Origin: JAXMAF01 sp046350555
GTDB lineage: Bacteria > Planctomycetota > Phycisphaerae > Phycisphaerales > SM1A02
DNA length: 64,000 nucleotides
Direction: 5' to 3'
Assembly: GCA_046350555.1 (NCBI GenBank)
Contig: JAXMAF010000023.1
Span: 18,074 to 82,073 of the forward strand
The notes under the pieces were generated by a model. The model was given only the letters and a program-made list of their open reading frames with translations, made no database searches and was not told the DNA's origin. The first letter of the stretch is position 1. Every line of letters begins with the position of its first letter. Shown here piece by piece: positions 6,889 to 15,208 of this stretch. Position numbers and translations under genes: made by a program.

Positions 6889-8013
6889 TCACACGATCCC
6901 GCGATACGCCGCGCGAGCGCCCCTGACCAATTCGCCGGCGGTGAAACGGTCGATCGCCGACGCGCGAGCCTGCGTGCCAAGCCGCTGGCGCCGATGGGGA
7001 TCGTCGATCAACCGGACGATCTCGCTCGCCGCGGCGGCATGGTCCCCGCGCGGCACGAGCACGCCGGTGCGACCGTCCTCGACGATGGCCCGCGAGCCGT
7101 CCGTCCGCTCCGCCACCGTGGGCACCGCGGCCAGCGCGAGCCAGGCGATCGCCAGCGCGCTCACGTCGCCGCCGTCGGCGGACCGATCGGCGCCGCAGCA
7201 GAGGCCCGCATCGAGCGCGGCGGCGACGCGCCACGGCGCGCCGATGGACTCCTCCAGCGTGATGTGCCGTCGCAGGTCGAGCCCTTCGCTCCAGCGGAGC
7301 GTTCGCGCGGCGCCGAGCGCCGCCGGGTGGATCACGACGTGGGCCGGCCGTCCCGCGAGGCGCGCCAGCGCCAGGACGTCGACGGCGGTGCGGGCGGAGG
7401 TCCGCTCGACCGCGTCACCGATCAATCCAACGACGAAGGCATCGGAACCGATCCTCCATCGACGCCGCATATCGAGACGGGCCGAGCCGAGATTGCGCGG
7501 CAGCAGCGCGGCGTCCACCGCCGCCGGAAGCGCACGCTGCGCGTCGAGCGCCATCTCCTCGGCGCGGTTCGATGCGGCCGCCAGCGACGGCCCGCCCGAC
7601 GTCCGAGGGACGCGTCGTCCCGCCCGTTGCATGATCGCGGCGCCATCCGCGAACTCGATCCGGCTCGACGGAAGCGCCGACGCGACATCCGCGTCGGCCG
7701 CAAGCGCCGCGGCCCGTCCGGTCCATGCGTGGATCAGGTCCACGGGCCCGGTGGACTCGATCGCGTGGACGACCCGCCGCAGCGCCGCGCGGGCCAGGTC
7801 GGACCGGCCGGCCGGGATCGGGATGTTGCCTCGCGACGCGACACCACAGTGCCTCGCGAGCTCCGCGTGCGAGCGTGTTCCGAGGACGACCGCGTCGTGG
7901 TCGAGTTCCTGAACCCCGGCCACGACCGCCGCAGCCAGGTGAAGCGAGCACGGGCCGCCGCCGGCGGAGCCGGGATCCAGCAGGTGAAGAACGCGCAGTC
8001 CGTCGATGGCCAT
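6889..8013 (-). CDS. Glycosyltransferase, GT4-like
   Basis: A 374-residue protein beginning MAIDGLRVLHLLDPGSAGGG, the glycine-rich loop typical of the N-terminal Rossmann domain of GT-B glycosyltransferases. DLIHAWTGRAAALAAD and the second-domain pieces FVVGLIGDAVERT, ITLEESIG and AERTDGSRAIVEDGRTGVLV fit the nucleotide-sugar binding C-terminal domain. The ExxxxxxxE motif of GT4 enzymes is only partly preserved. It probably transfers a sugar at the cytoplasmic face of the membrane, but acceptor and sugar are unknown. The long open frame upstream of 8013 is arginine-rich and not included. No polysaccharide cluster surrounds it. Confidence 0.82.
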   Translation of the reverse strand: MAIDGLRVLHLLDPGSAGGGPCSLHLAAAVVAGVQELDHDAVVLGTRSHAELARHCGVASRGNIPIPAGRSDLARAALRRVVHAIESTGPVDLIHAWTGRAAALAADADVASALPSSRIEFADGAAIMQRAGRRVPRTSGGPSLAAASNRAEEMALDAQRALPAAVDAALLPRNLGSARLDMRRRWRIGSDAFVVGLIGDAVERTSARTAVDVLALARLAGRPAHVVIHPAALGAARTLRWSEGLDLRRHITLEESIGAPWRVAAALDAGLCCGADRSADGGDVSALAIAWLALAAVPTVAERTDGSRAIVEDGRTGVLVPRGDHAAAASEIVRLIDDPHRRQRLGTQARASAIDRFTAGELVRGARAAYRGIV

Positions 8014-8155
8014 TGAATTCGCGGCGCAGGCTTGGTCTCGGCGCGTCCGATGACGAGTCGCTGCGGCCCGGGTGGCGGCGCCACGGCGATCCGATCCATC
8101 GATGGCCCGCCGGCGTCGCGCCCCCGTCGCGGCGAGCGGTCGCGGTCCGTCTCCG

Positions 8156-8818
8156 CTACATCCGAAGCTGGCCGCCAAGCTCCTTCGTCTCGTGTTCGTA
8201 GAAGAGCTTGGCGATCTCGAGGCCAAGCTGCTTCGCCAGGAGATCCTCGAGCTTGCGACGGGTCGCGTTCGAGCCGTACAGCTCGGTGCTGACCTCGCCC
8301 GTCGTCGCCTCGACATAGCGCGACTCCTCCGCACCCGTCGGGAAGATCCGCGTGCGGTTGACGCAATCGATCACCCGCACGTCCGCGCCCGCCACGGGCC
8401 GCGGCGTGTAGCCGTCGGGCGTGAGCTGCCACGTGACGATGCGGATGTAGATGATCTGATCCGCGCCGGCGGCGCGTCCGATGGCGTCCATCGGCATGAG
8501 GTCCTTGTCGGTGTCCTGCTTGCGGACGAGGTTGAGCAGCTCGCGCGACGAGAAGGTCTTCTGGACCACCTTCTTCTCGAGAAGCACGCGCGACGTCTCG
8601 TCGCCGATCGTCCCGCGCAGGTCGAACCGCGGCAGGATGTTCTTGCGATCGTCGACGAACGCGACGGTCGGCAGGTCGGGCAGGATGAACGCCGCGGGCG
8701 TCTTCGGCGGACCGTCGAGCAGATAGACCGCCGGCGTCACGATGTTGCACGCGACCGCCACGAGGGCCAGCGCCGAGAGCGCGGCGGCGAGCGAAGCGCG
8801 GGCGAGTCCGGTCATCAT
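8156..8818 (-). CDS. Predicted lipoprotein, second of a coupled pair
   Basis: A 220-residue protein with a signal sequence (MMTGLARASLAAALSALALV) ending in a lipobox at VAVACN. The mature part contains TVAFVDDRKNILPRFDLRG, an SRELLNLVRKQD segment and AAGADQIIYIRIVTW, an alternation like that of CsgG or TolB-N type outer-membrane lipoproteins; this likeness is inference. The start overlaps the stop of the upstream lipoprotein gene (ATGA at 8815-8818), so the two should be co-translated and may work together. Family not recognised. Confidence 0.83.
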   Translation of the reverse strand: MMTGLARASLAAALSALALVAVACNIVTPAVYLLDGPPKTPAAFILPDLPTVAFVDDRKNILPRFDLRGTIGDETSRVLLEKKVVQKTFSSRELLNLVRKQDTDKDLMPMDAIGRAAGADQIIYIRIVTWQLTPDGYTPRPVAGADVRVIDCVNRTRIFPTGAEESRYVEATTGEVSTELYGSNATRRKLEDLLAKQLGLEIAKLFYEHETKELGGQLRM

Positions 8819-9522
8819 TGGACGGCGTCCGCCCGGTCGTTGGGATACTTGGGCTGGATGTGGGTGTAGAACAGCCACGAGGCCTCCTCGATGAACCGCA
8901 CGATGACGCCGGTCTCGATCTGCGACTGGGTTGCGTTGTCGCGCCCGACACCCTCGATCGGCGGGAACTTCCCGACGACGTTGTACGTGTGCGAGAAGCT
9001 GTCCGGATCCAGCCCCTCGCGCTCGATGATGCCCACATTCGCCGCGCACACGCCTTCCCAGAGCCAGCGGTTTCCCGGCGGATTCAGGCGATACTCGTAC
9101 ATGTCGATATAGACGACGCGGTCGACGTCGAGCTCGCGGGCGATGTCGCCGTAGGGCAGCGTCATCCATCCCGGGGTCTGATACTGCCACGCCAGCACCT
9201 CGCGCGGGTCGCGCACCGTGACGCCCGCGACGTTCATCTGGATGCGGTGCGAGACGTTCGTCGCGATGTTGGCGGGAACGGTTGGATGCTCGTAGAGCGT
9301 CGCCATGTCCGCCTGGACGACCACGGCGACGGTCTCGTTCTGGAGGCCGTCGTACTCCGGTGGAATCTCGATCTTCTTGTCCTTCTCCGCGAAATAGGCG
9401 ACGGCACCGAAGATCTTGCAGCCGCCGAGGGCTGCGCCGAGGGCCGTCGCCGCGACGAGCGCCACGATGGACGACCGCGCGGAGCCTCGGAGCGTCCACC
9501 AGCGAGCCACCCGATCGGCCAT
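8815..9522 (-). CDS. Predicted lipoprotein, first of a coupled pair
   Basis: A protein of 235 residues from the start MADRVARWWTLRG. A hydrophobic segment (SSIVALVAATALGAAL) leads to the lipobox GGCK. The mature domain has VAVVVQADMATLYEHP, IATNVSHRIQMNV, VDRVVYIDMYEYRL and SWLFYTHIQPKYPND. The pattern of one strand-rich domain with a VDRVVYID core resembles that of the downstream lipoprotein (GADQIIYIRI), so the pair may be paralogues. A longer start at 9606 exists, but the extension is charged and would bury the signal sequence. Function unknown. Confidence 0.82.
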   Translation of the reverse strand: MADRVARWWTLRGSARSSIVALVAATALGAALGGCKIFGAVAYFAEKDKKIEIPPEYDGLQNETVAVVVQADMATLYEHPTVPANIATNVSHRIQMNVAGVTVRDPREVLAWQYQTPGWMTLPYGDIARELDVDRVVYIDMYEYRLNPPGNRWLWEGVCAANVGIIEREGLDPDSFSHTYNVVGKFPPIEGVGRDNATQSQIETGVIVRFIEEASWLFYTHIQPKYPNDRADAVQ

Positions 9523-9612
9523 CCGCTCACGCGCGGCCGCCGCCCCGGGGAAGCACGCGTTGCGGCCAGGCGATCGAGCGGGAGATTCGTGGGTTGGTCG
9601 TGTCACGATTGG

Positions 9613-10098
9613 TCAGATGAATCCCTTGAACGTGCCGATCTTCCACAACCAGCCCGCCAAGATCAAGCCTGCGAAGATCCAACCGGTCCGCGCCCTGGCG
9701 AATGGACGCAGCAGCGGACCGATGCTCGCCCCCGAAACCGCGACCCAGAGCGAGGCGAGAAGCACCATCGCCGTCGCCACCGCGAGCACCGCCCCGGCGG
9801 GCTGTGTCCACGCCGCCTTGAGCAGGCGACCGTCCGCAGCGTACGCAAAGGAAGTCGTCATGCCACAGGTCGGGCACGGAATCCCGAACGAGGCGATCCA
9901 GCCGCACGGCTGCACATGAAGCTGCGTGTGCGTTCCGACGCCGGAGGGGTCGGGATCGAGCCACTTCGCGACGCCGAGCACCGCGGCACAGCCGCCCGCC
10001 GTCATCGCCGCGACCGCGCGACGCGACGCCGTCGAGGCCGGCGCGAGCGGCGCCGCAGGCGTGGCGGGTGCGAGGCTCTCGCCGGTGACCGACGTCAT
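9613..10098 (-). CDS. DUF2752-family membrane protein
   Basis: A 161-residue protein. After an alanine-rich N-terminus with a membrane helix near residues 25-40, it contains the DUF2752 signature QPCGWIASFGIPCPTCGMTT, then FAYAADGRLLKAAWTQPAGA and two more membrane helices. DUF2752 proteins are small inner-membrane proteins with conserved cysteines and no assigned function. The start MTSVTGESL is chosen because upstream sequence is non-coding. It lies upstream of the lipoprotein pair on the same strand with a gap of 90 bp and diverges from the dipeptidase gene with about 85 bp for two promoters. Confidence 0.88.
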   Translation of the reverse strand: MTSVTGESLAPATPAAPLAPASTASRRAVAAMTAGGCAAVLGVAKWLDPDPSGVGTHTQLHVQPCGWIASFGIPCPTCGMTTSFAYAADGRLLKAAWTQPAGAVLAVATAMVLLASLWVAVSGASIGPLLRPFARARTGWIFAGLILAGWLWKIGTFKGFI

Positions 10099-10183
10099 GC
10101 GGCGCAACGATAGTCGACGGCGCGTCGCTGAATCGAGAACGGCGCGCCGCCGCCTGCCCGGTCGCGGCTGATATGGTGCGATC

Positions 10184-11269
10184 ATGACGACCGCTCCGAG
10201 GCGACACGGCGCCGGGCCGCGAGGGACCCCATCGGCGACTCGCTGGATCGCCGACGGACATCTCGACCTGGCGTACCTTGCGCTCTCCGGACGCGACCTG
10301 ACGGCGCCGCGCGCCGACGACGACCGCGGCTGCGTGACGCTGCCGGCGCTGGCGCGCGGCGGCGTGCGCCTCGCCTTCGCGACGATCTTCACGGAACTTG
10401 GCGGCGATCCGGCGACCAATCCCGTGGCCTATCGCGAGAGCGCCGACGCGGCGGCCGCCGAGGCCGCGGGGCTCCGCCAGCTCGAGTGCTACGAGGCGCT
10501 GGAGCGCGCCGGGCACCTGCGCATCGTGCGCAGCGACGAGGATCTGCCGGCATCGATGGCGACGACGATCGGCGCGAGCCCGGTGCCGGGCGAAGCGGCG
10601 CGAGAGGCGGATGCGCTTCGCATCGTCATCCTCATGGAAGGCGCCGATCCGATCCGCGACGCGGGATGCGCCGCGCGGTGGGTGGCGCGCGGCGTGCGCG
10701 CCGTCGGGCTCTCGTGGGCCCTCGGCTCGCGCTTCGCCGGGGGCAACGGCGCGCCTGGACCGCTCACCGGCGCCGGGCGCGAGCTGGTCGCCGCCCTCGA
10801 CGAGCTCGGCGTCGTCCACGATGCGTCGCACCTCTCGGACGAAGGCTTCGACGAGCTGCTGGCGCTGGCGCGAGGACGGATCATGGCGTCGCACTCCAAC
10901 TGTCGGGCCCTCGCCGGAGAGAGCCAGCGCCATCTCGCCGACGACCAGATCCGGGCCATCGGCGCCCGCGGCGGCGTGGTCGGCCTGAACCTCTTCGGCA
11001 AGTTCCTCGTCACGGGCCGGCGGGCCACGATCGATGACTGCGTCGCCCACGTCGAGCGAGCCGCGTCGATCATGGGTCACCGCCGCGGCGTGGCGCTCGG
11101 CTCCGACATGGATGGCGGCTTCGGTCCTTCGGACCTTCCCGCCGGGCTCGATGCGCCCGAGCGGCTGCCCGCCCTGGTGGACGCGCTCCAGGCGCGCGGA
11201 TGGAGCGACGCCGAGTGCGCCGGCTTCGCGCACGGCAACTGGCTGCGGTTCATGCAGGGCGCGGCGTAG
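10184..11269 (+). CDS. Membrane dipeptidase-like protein, peptidase family M19
   Basis: A 361-residue protein with the M19 (renal dipeptidase) metal ligands in order: WIADGHLDLAYL near residue 22 (HxD), IVILMEGADPIRD (bridging Glu), VVHDASHLSDEGFDELL (His), IMASHSNCRAL (His) and VALGSDMDGGFG (Asp). In this family two zinc ions activate water for hydrolysis of dipeptides, including some with D-residues. No signal peptide is visible, so it is probably cytoplasmic. It is about 40 residues longer than some bacterial relatives because of the N-terminal leader and the loop around residues 105-140. It converges with aroB; the stop codons are 58 bp apart. Confidence 0.9.
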   Translation: MTTAPRRHGAGPRGTPSATRWIADGHLDLAYLALSGRDLTAPRADDDRGCVTLPALARGGVRLAFATIFTELGGDPATNPVAYRESADAAAAEAAGLRQLECYEALERAGHLRIVRSDEDLPASMATTIGASPVPGEAAREADALRIVILMEGADPIRDAGCAARWVARGVRAVGLSWALGSRFAGGNGAPGPLTGAGRELVAALDELGVVHDASHLSDEGFDELLALARGRIMASHSNCRALAGESQRHLADDQIRAIGARGGVVGLNLFGKFLVTGRRATIDDCVAHVERAASIMGHRRGVALGSDMDGGFGPSDLPAGLDAPERLPALVDALQARGWSDAECAGFAHGNWLRFMQGAA

Positions 11270-11327
11270 CGACCCTTCGTGTCGAACGGTCCGCGCCCCG
11301 GTCGCTGGCACGCACGGGCGAGTCGTA

Positions 11328-12515
11328 TCACACGCCGACACGATCCCACGCGGCGTGGATCTCCGCGGGCGTCGCGTCGTCGACCAGCGCTGCGCGCCCG
11401 ATCGCCAGCGGAAGGACGAGCCGCACGCGCCCGTCGCGATTCTTCTTGTCGTGACCCATCGCGCGGAGCAGCGCTCCGCGGTCGAGGCCTCCTTCGGCGC
11501 GGTGCCGCCCGTCATCGCCCAAGAGGACGACGCGCGTCGGGAGGCCGATCCGTCGAAGCAGCGCCTCGATGCGATCGACGTCGCGGCGCGGGAAGACGCC
11601 TCGCGTCGTGGCAACGTGCATGGCGGCGCAGAGGCCGATCGCCACCGCTTCGCCGTGCCTGAGACCGCACCGCTCGATCGGCTCGATCGCGTGACCGAAG
11701 GTGTGGCCGAGGTTGAGGAGGGCCCGCTCGCCCTGCTCCGTCTCGTCGGCGACGACCAATCGCACCTTGACGGCGACGCTGCGGGCGATCAGCGCCTCGA
11801 TCGACGCCGGGTCGAGCTCCAGCACCTTGTCGACGTGCGTCTCGAGCCACGGCAGCAACCCCGGATCGCCGACGATCGCGTGCTTCACGCACTCGGCCAG
11901 CCCGCAGCGAAGCTCTCGCGCCGGCAGCGTGCGGAGCGTCTGCGGATCGACCACCACGCGCCTCGGCTGCCAGAACGCCCCGACGATGTTCTTCAGCATC
12001 GGCGGAGCTTCGCCACGCTCCGATTGGCCGCCCGCGCCCGCGGCGCGAGCGCCGGGCGCGGGAAGGTTCACGCCGGTCTTGCCGCCGATGGCGGCGTCGA
12101 CCATCGCCAGCAACGTCGTCGGCGCCAGCACATGCGGCACGCCTCGCTTGAAGGTCGCGGCCGCGAAGCCGGCGACATCGCCGACGAGCCCGCCGCCGAG
12201 CACGACCAGCGGACTCGAACGATCGAGCCCGGCTCCAAGCATCGCGTCGTAGACGCGGCGCGTCGCGTCGATCGTCTTCTCGCGCTCGTCGGCGCAAAGC
12301 GCCACGGACTCGGGAAGATCGAACCCCGCCGCGACGAGCGATGCCGCGGCCATCGGCGCGTGCACCGCGCCGATCGCCGCCGCGTCATCGCAGGCAAGCA
12401 CCGTCCGGCGCGCCGGCGCCACCTCGCGCACCAGCGCGCCCAGGCGCCCCAGGGCGCCGTGCTCGATCACGATGTCGTGCGCCGCGCGGGGCAGGTCGAC
12501 GCGGATGGACGGCAT
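11328..12515 (-). CDS. aroB: 3-Dehydroquinate synthase
   Basis: A 395-residue enzyme of the shikimate pathway that converts DAHP to 3-dehydroquinate using NAD and a divalent metal. Visible signatures are VVLGGGLVGDVAGFAAATFK (NAD-binding glycine-rich stretch), AAIGGKTGVNLP, RCGLAECVKHAIVGD, LLNLGHTFGHAIEP (metal-binding His) and RHGEAVAIGL. The family is usually 350-370 residues; the surplus here is mainly an insertion rich in Gly, Ala and Glu after GVNLP (PGARAAGAGGQSERGEAPP), which sits in an active-site loop region. The start at MPSIRVDL fits the family. Other shikimate genes are not adjacent. Confidence 0.94.
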   Translation of the reverse strand: MPSIRVDLPRAAHDIVIEHGALGRLGALVREVAPARRTVLACDDAAAIGAVHAPMAAASLVAAGFDLPESVALCADEREKTIDATRRVYDAMLGAGLDRSSPLVVLGGGLVGDVAGFAAATFKRGVPHVLAPTTLLAMVDAAIGGKTGVNLPAPGARAAGAGGQSERGEAPPMLKNIVGAFWQPRRVVVDPQTLRTLPARELRCGLAECVKHAIVGDPGLLPWLETHVDKVLELDPASIEALIARSVAVKVRLVVADETEQGERALLNLGHTFGHAIEPIERCGLRHGEAVAIGLCAAMHVATTRGVFPRRDVDRIEALLRRIGLPTRVVLLGDDGRHRAEGGLDRGALLRAMGHDKKNRDGRVRLVLPLAIGRAALVDDATPAEIHAAWDRVGV

Positions 12516-12632
12516 GGCGGGAGGGTACCATCCACCTGCATCGGGAAGGCGTTGCATGCCGACGCGTCGATCCGATGGCCGAGCCGAAGGCGCGCTTCCC
12601 CGCCGCCTTCGCCGATCCGGAGAATCCCCGTC

Positions 12633-13127
12633 ATGACCCGCTCGCTTGCTCGCCGCCTCCGCCTCGTCCTCACGCCATCCGCGACGCTGCTTGGCGCGAT
12701 GCTGGCGCCCGGCCTCGCCTCGGCGCCGCTGATTCTGGGCGCCGCCGCGGCGATCGCCATCGCGGCGCCGGCGCGTGCGGCGGACGAAGCGTCGGTCGAG
12801 GGCACGATCCGGAGCGTCGACGCGAAGGCGGCGATCTTCGTCCTCAACGTCGCCAACCGCGACCTCACCATCCGCATCGACAAGAACACGAGGTACGTGC
12901 GCGACGGCAAGGACGTGCCGATGGCGGACGTCGTCAAGGCGAAGGCCCAGGTCAAGGTCGTCCACAACGACGGGCTCGCCTTCCGGATCGAGGCCGTCGA
13001 CAGCGCTGCGCCGGCCAAGCCGGCGACACCGCCAGCCAAGCCGCCCGCGAAGCCCGCCGCGCCGCCACCCAAGAGCCCGTCGAAGCCATCGCCGGACGCG
13101 CCGAAGAAGACGCCGGACAAGCCGTAG
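12633..13127 (+). CDS. Secreted protein with OB-like core and Pro/Lys-rich tail
   Basis: A 164-residue protein. Residues 1-50 contain two hydrophobic stretches ending at PARAADEAS, a plausible signal-peptidase site. The core ASVEGTIRSVDAKAAIFVL, NVANRDLTIRIDKNTRY and VKAKAQVKVVHNDGLAFRI has the short beta-strand pattern of small OB-like domains found in secreted proteins of unknown role. The last 40 residues are a repetitive tail of Pro, Ala and Lys that may run through the envelope. Function unknown. The next gene begins 18 bp after the stop, so they may be co-transcribed. Confidence 0.75.
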   Translation: MTRSLARRLRLVLTPSATLLGAMLAPGLASAPLILGAAAAIAIAAPARAADEASVEGTIRSVDAKAAIFVLNVANRDLTIRIDKNTRYVRDGKDVPMADVVKAKAQVKVVHNDGLAFRIEAVDSAAPAKPATPPAKPPAKPAAPPPKSPSKPSPDAPKKTPDKP

Positions 13128-13144
13128 CGCCAAGCCCAGCAACC

Positions 13145-13471
13145 ATGACCACCGTTGTCCTGCTGCTGCTTTCGAACGTCTTCATGACGTTCGCGTGGTA
13201 CGGCCATCTGCGCTTCAAGGAGTCGCCGCTCTGGATCGTGATCCTGGCGAGCTGGGGCATCGCCTTCTTCGAATACTGCCTCCAGGTCCCGGCCAATCGC
13301 TGGGGATACGGCCAGTTCAACGCGGCGCAGCTCAAGACGATCCAGGAGGTCCTGTCGTTGACGGTCTTCGGCGTCTTCTCGTGGCTCTATCTCGGCGAGC
13401 GCCTCGGCTGGTCGCAGGTCGCCGGCTTCGGGCTCATCGTGCTCGGCGCGGCGCTGGTCTTCCGCAAGTAG
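13145..13471 (+). CDS. DUF486-family small membrane protein
   Basis: A 108-residue protein with four predicted membrane helices: VVLLLLSNVFMTFAWYGHL, WIVILASWGIAFFEYCLQVP, VLSLTVFGVFSWLYLGE and VAGFGLIVLGAALVF. The segment CLQVPANRWGYGQFNAAQLK is the conserved core of DUF486, which belongs near the drug/metabolite transporter (EamA, SMR) group. It is the usual length for the family. The transported substrate, if any, is unknown. A C-terminal FRK ends the last helix in the typical way. Confidence 0.92.
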   Translation: MTTVVLLLLSNVFMTFAWYGHLRFKESPLWIVILASWGIAFFEYCLQVPANRWGYGQFNAAQLKTIQEVLSLTVFGVFSWLYLGERLGWSQVAGFGLIVLGAALVFRK

Positions 13472-13549
13472 CGACGGTTCGCTCCGCGACGACCCGCCCC
13501 TCGGCTTCACTCGCCCGTTCTCCTCTTCTCCCCCCGCGGCTTCCTCAAC

Positions 13550-15072
13550 GTGTTCACCTCCATCTCCCTCGGCGCGCGAACGACGCGGTCGAAGTCCGTC
13601 CCATCTTCTCCGACGACACGGCGAGCGCTCGGCGACCGGCGCGCGCGGGCGCGGTCGGCGGCGCGCCGCCCACGCGCGCCCGCGCGGCGGTCGGCGCGCC
13701 GCCGCATCCGCGCGGCTTCCGCGGCGAGGCCGGCGAGGTCGCGGCGCACGACAAGGTCGTGCTGCTCGGCCTGGGCCAGCGCGAGGAGCTGCGCCAGTCG
13801 AACATCCGCACGATCGGCGCACGGCTCGTTCGAGGACTCGAGCGCCTCGGGATCGATCGCGCCTCAATCGAGATCGCCTCGGCCATCCCGCGCGGCGTCG
13901 CCTCGCGCGCCGAGGCGGGCCAGGCGCTCGGTGAGGGCATCGCCCTGGGCAACTGGCGCTTCGACGAGTTCGACGGCACGGCGACGAACCGGCCGCCGCG
14001 GGCCGGCCGACTTGCGCTCTCCGCGCGCGACGGCGCGTTCGCCTCGGGCATCGCCAAGGGGATCGCCATCGGCGACGCGGTCAACTACGCGCGGCGACTG
14101 GCGGCGACGCCGCCGAACGTCTGCAACCCGCCATGGGTGGCGGCGGAAGCCAAGCGGCTCGCCCGATCGAGCGGCGCCGACCGCGGCGGCCGGCTCTCCT
14201 GCCGCGTGATCGACTTCGGCGAGGCGAAGCGGCTTGGCATGGGCGGGATCGTAAACGTCGGACGCGCTTCGACCGCCAAGCCGTGCCTGGTCATGATCGA
14301 ACACAAGCCGAAGCGCGTCGCTCCGGCGGCGCGCGGTCAGCGCGTCGCGCTCGTCGGCAAGACGCTCACCTACGACACGGGCGGCTACTCGCTGAAGATC
14401 AACAACGGCATGAAGGGGATGAAGTACGACAAGTGCGGCGGCACCGCCGTGCTCGGGGCGATGAAGGCGATCGCCGATGCGGCGATTCCCGTGCATGTCT
14501 GCGCGTTCCTCCCCGCGGCCGAGAACATGGTCGCCGGCGACGCGTATCGCCCCGACGACATCATCACGATGTACAACGGCGTGAGCGTCGAGGTGACCAA
14601 CACCGACGCCGAGGGCCGCCTGGTGCTCGCCGACGCGCTCGCGTATGCGTGCAAGACCTTCAGGCCGACGGCCATCGTGGACTTGGCGACCCTCACCGGC
14701 GGCGTCGTCGTGGCGCTCGGCGCGTTCTCCGCCGGCCTCTTCTGCAACGACGCCGGCCTGCGCGCCCGCGTGCAGGCGGCGTCCGATCAGACCGGCGAGA
14801 AGATCTGGCATCTTCCGCTCTGGCCCGAGCACCGCGAGTTCATGCGCTCGCAGCACGCCGACGTCCTCAACTCGAATCCGAAGCGCGAGGCCCACCCGAT
14901 CCAGGGCGCAGCGTTCCTGAGCTACTTCGTCGACGCGGGCGTCCCCTGGGCGCACCTGGACGTCGCCGGCGTGAGCAACACGGAAGGCGCCACGGACCTG
15001 TGCGTCGCGGGCCCGACCGGATGGGGCGTTCGGCTGCTGGTCGAGCTCGTGGAACGATTTGCGCGGGCATAG
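13550..15072 (+). CDS. Leucyl aminopeptidase, family M17, with an unresolved start
   Basis: The body reads without a break from about 13580 to the stop at 15072. Metal-site motifs of M17 enzymes are present: ALVGKTLTYDTGGYSLK, MKYDKCGGTAVLGAMKAI, and NTDAEGRLVLADALAYA, which supply the Lys, Asp and Glu ligands of the two-metal centre. The first-domain part VEVRPIFSDD is also visible. In the coding frame there is no ATG, GTG or TTG upstream. A GTG at 13550 in the neighbouring frame begins with FTSISLGAR, a believable N-terminus, and a one-base frame change near 13575 would join it. So the start given assumes a frame break, either a sequence error or a real lesion. Upstream in the body frame there is only proline-, arginine-rich non-coding sequence. 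Confidence 0.85.
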
Positions 15073-15208
15073 CGCCAAGCCGCCGGAAATCCCGGGAATC
15101 CTCGGCGTCGCGCGCAGGCCCGCGCCGGCGGCGGCGTACTCGTGCACGCCACGATGGCGTCCGGCGCGACCGCCGCGCGCCACCGGCGGACGCAGGAGGT
15201 GGTTCACG

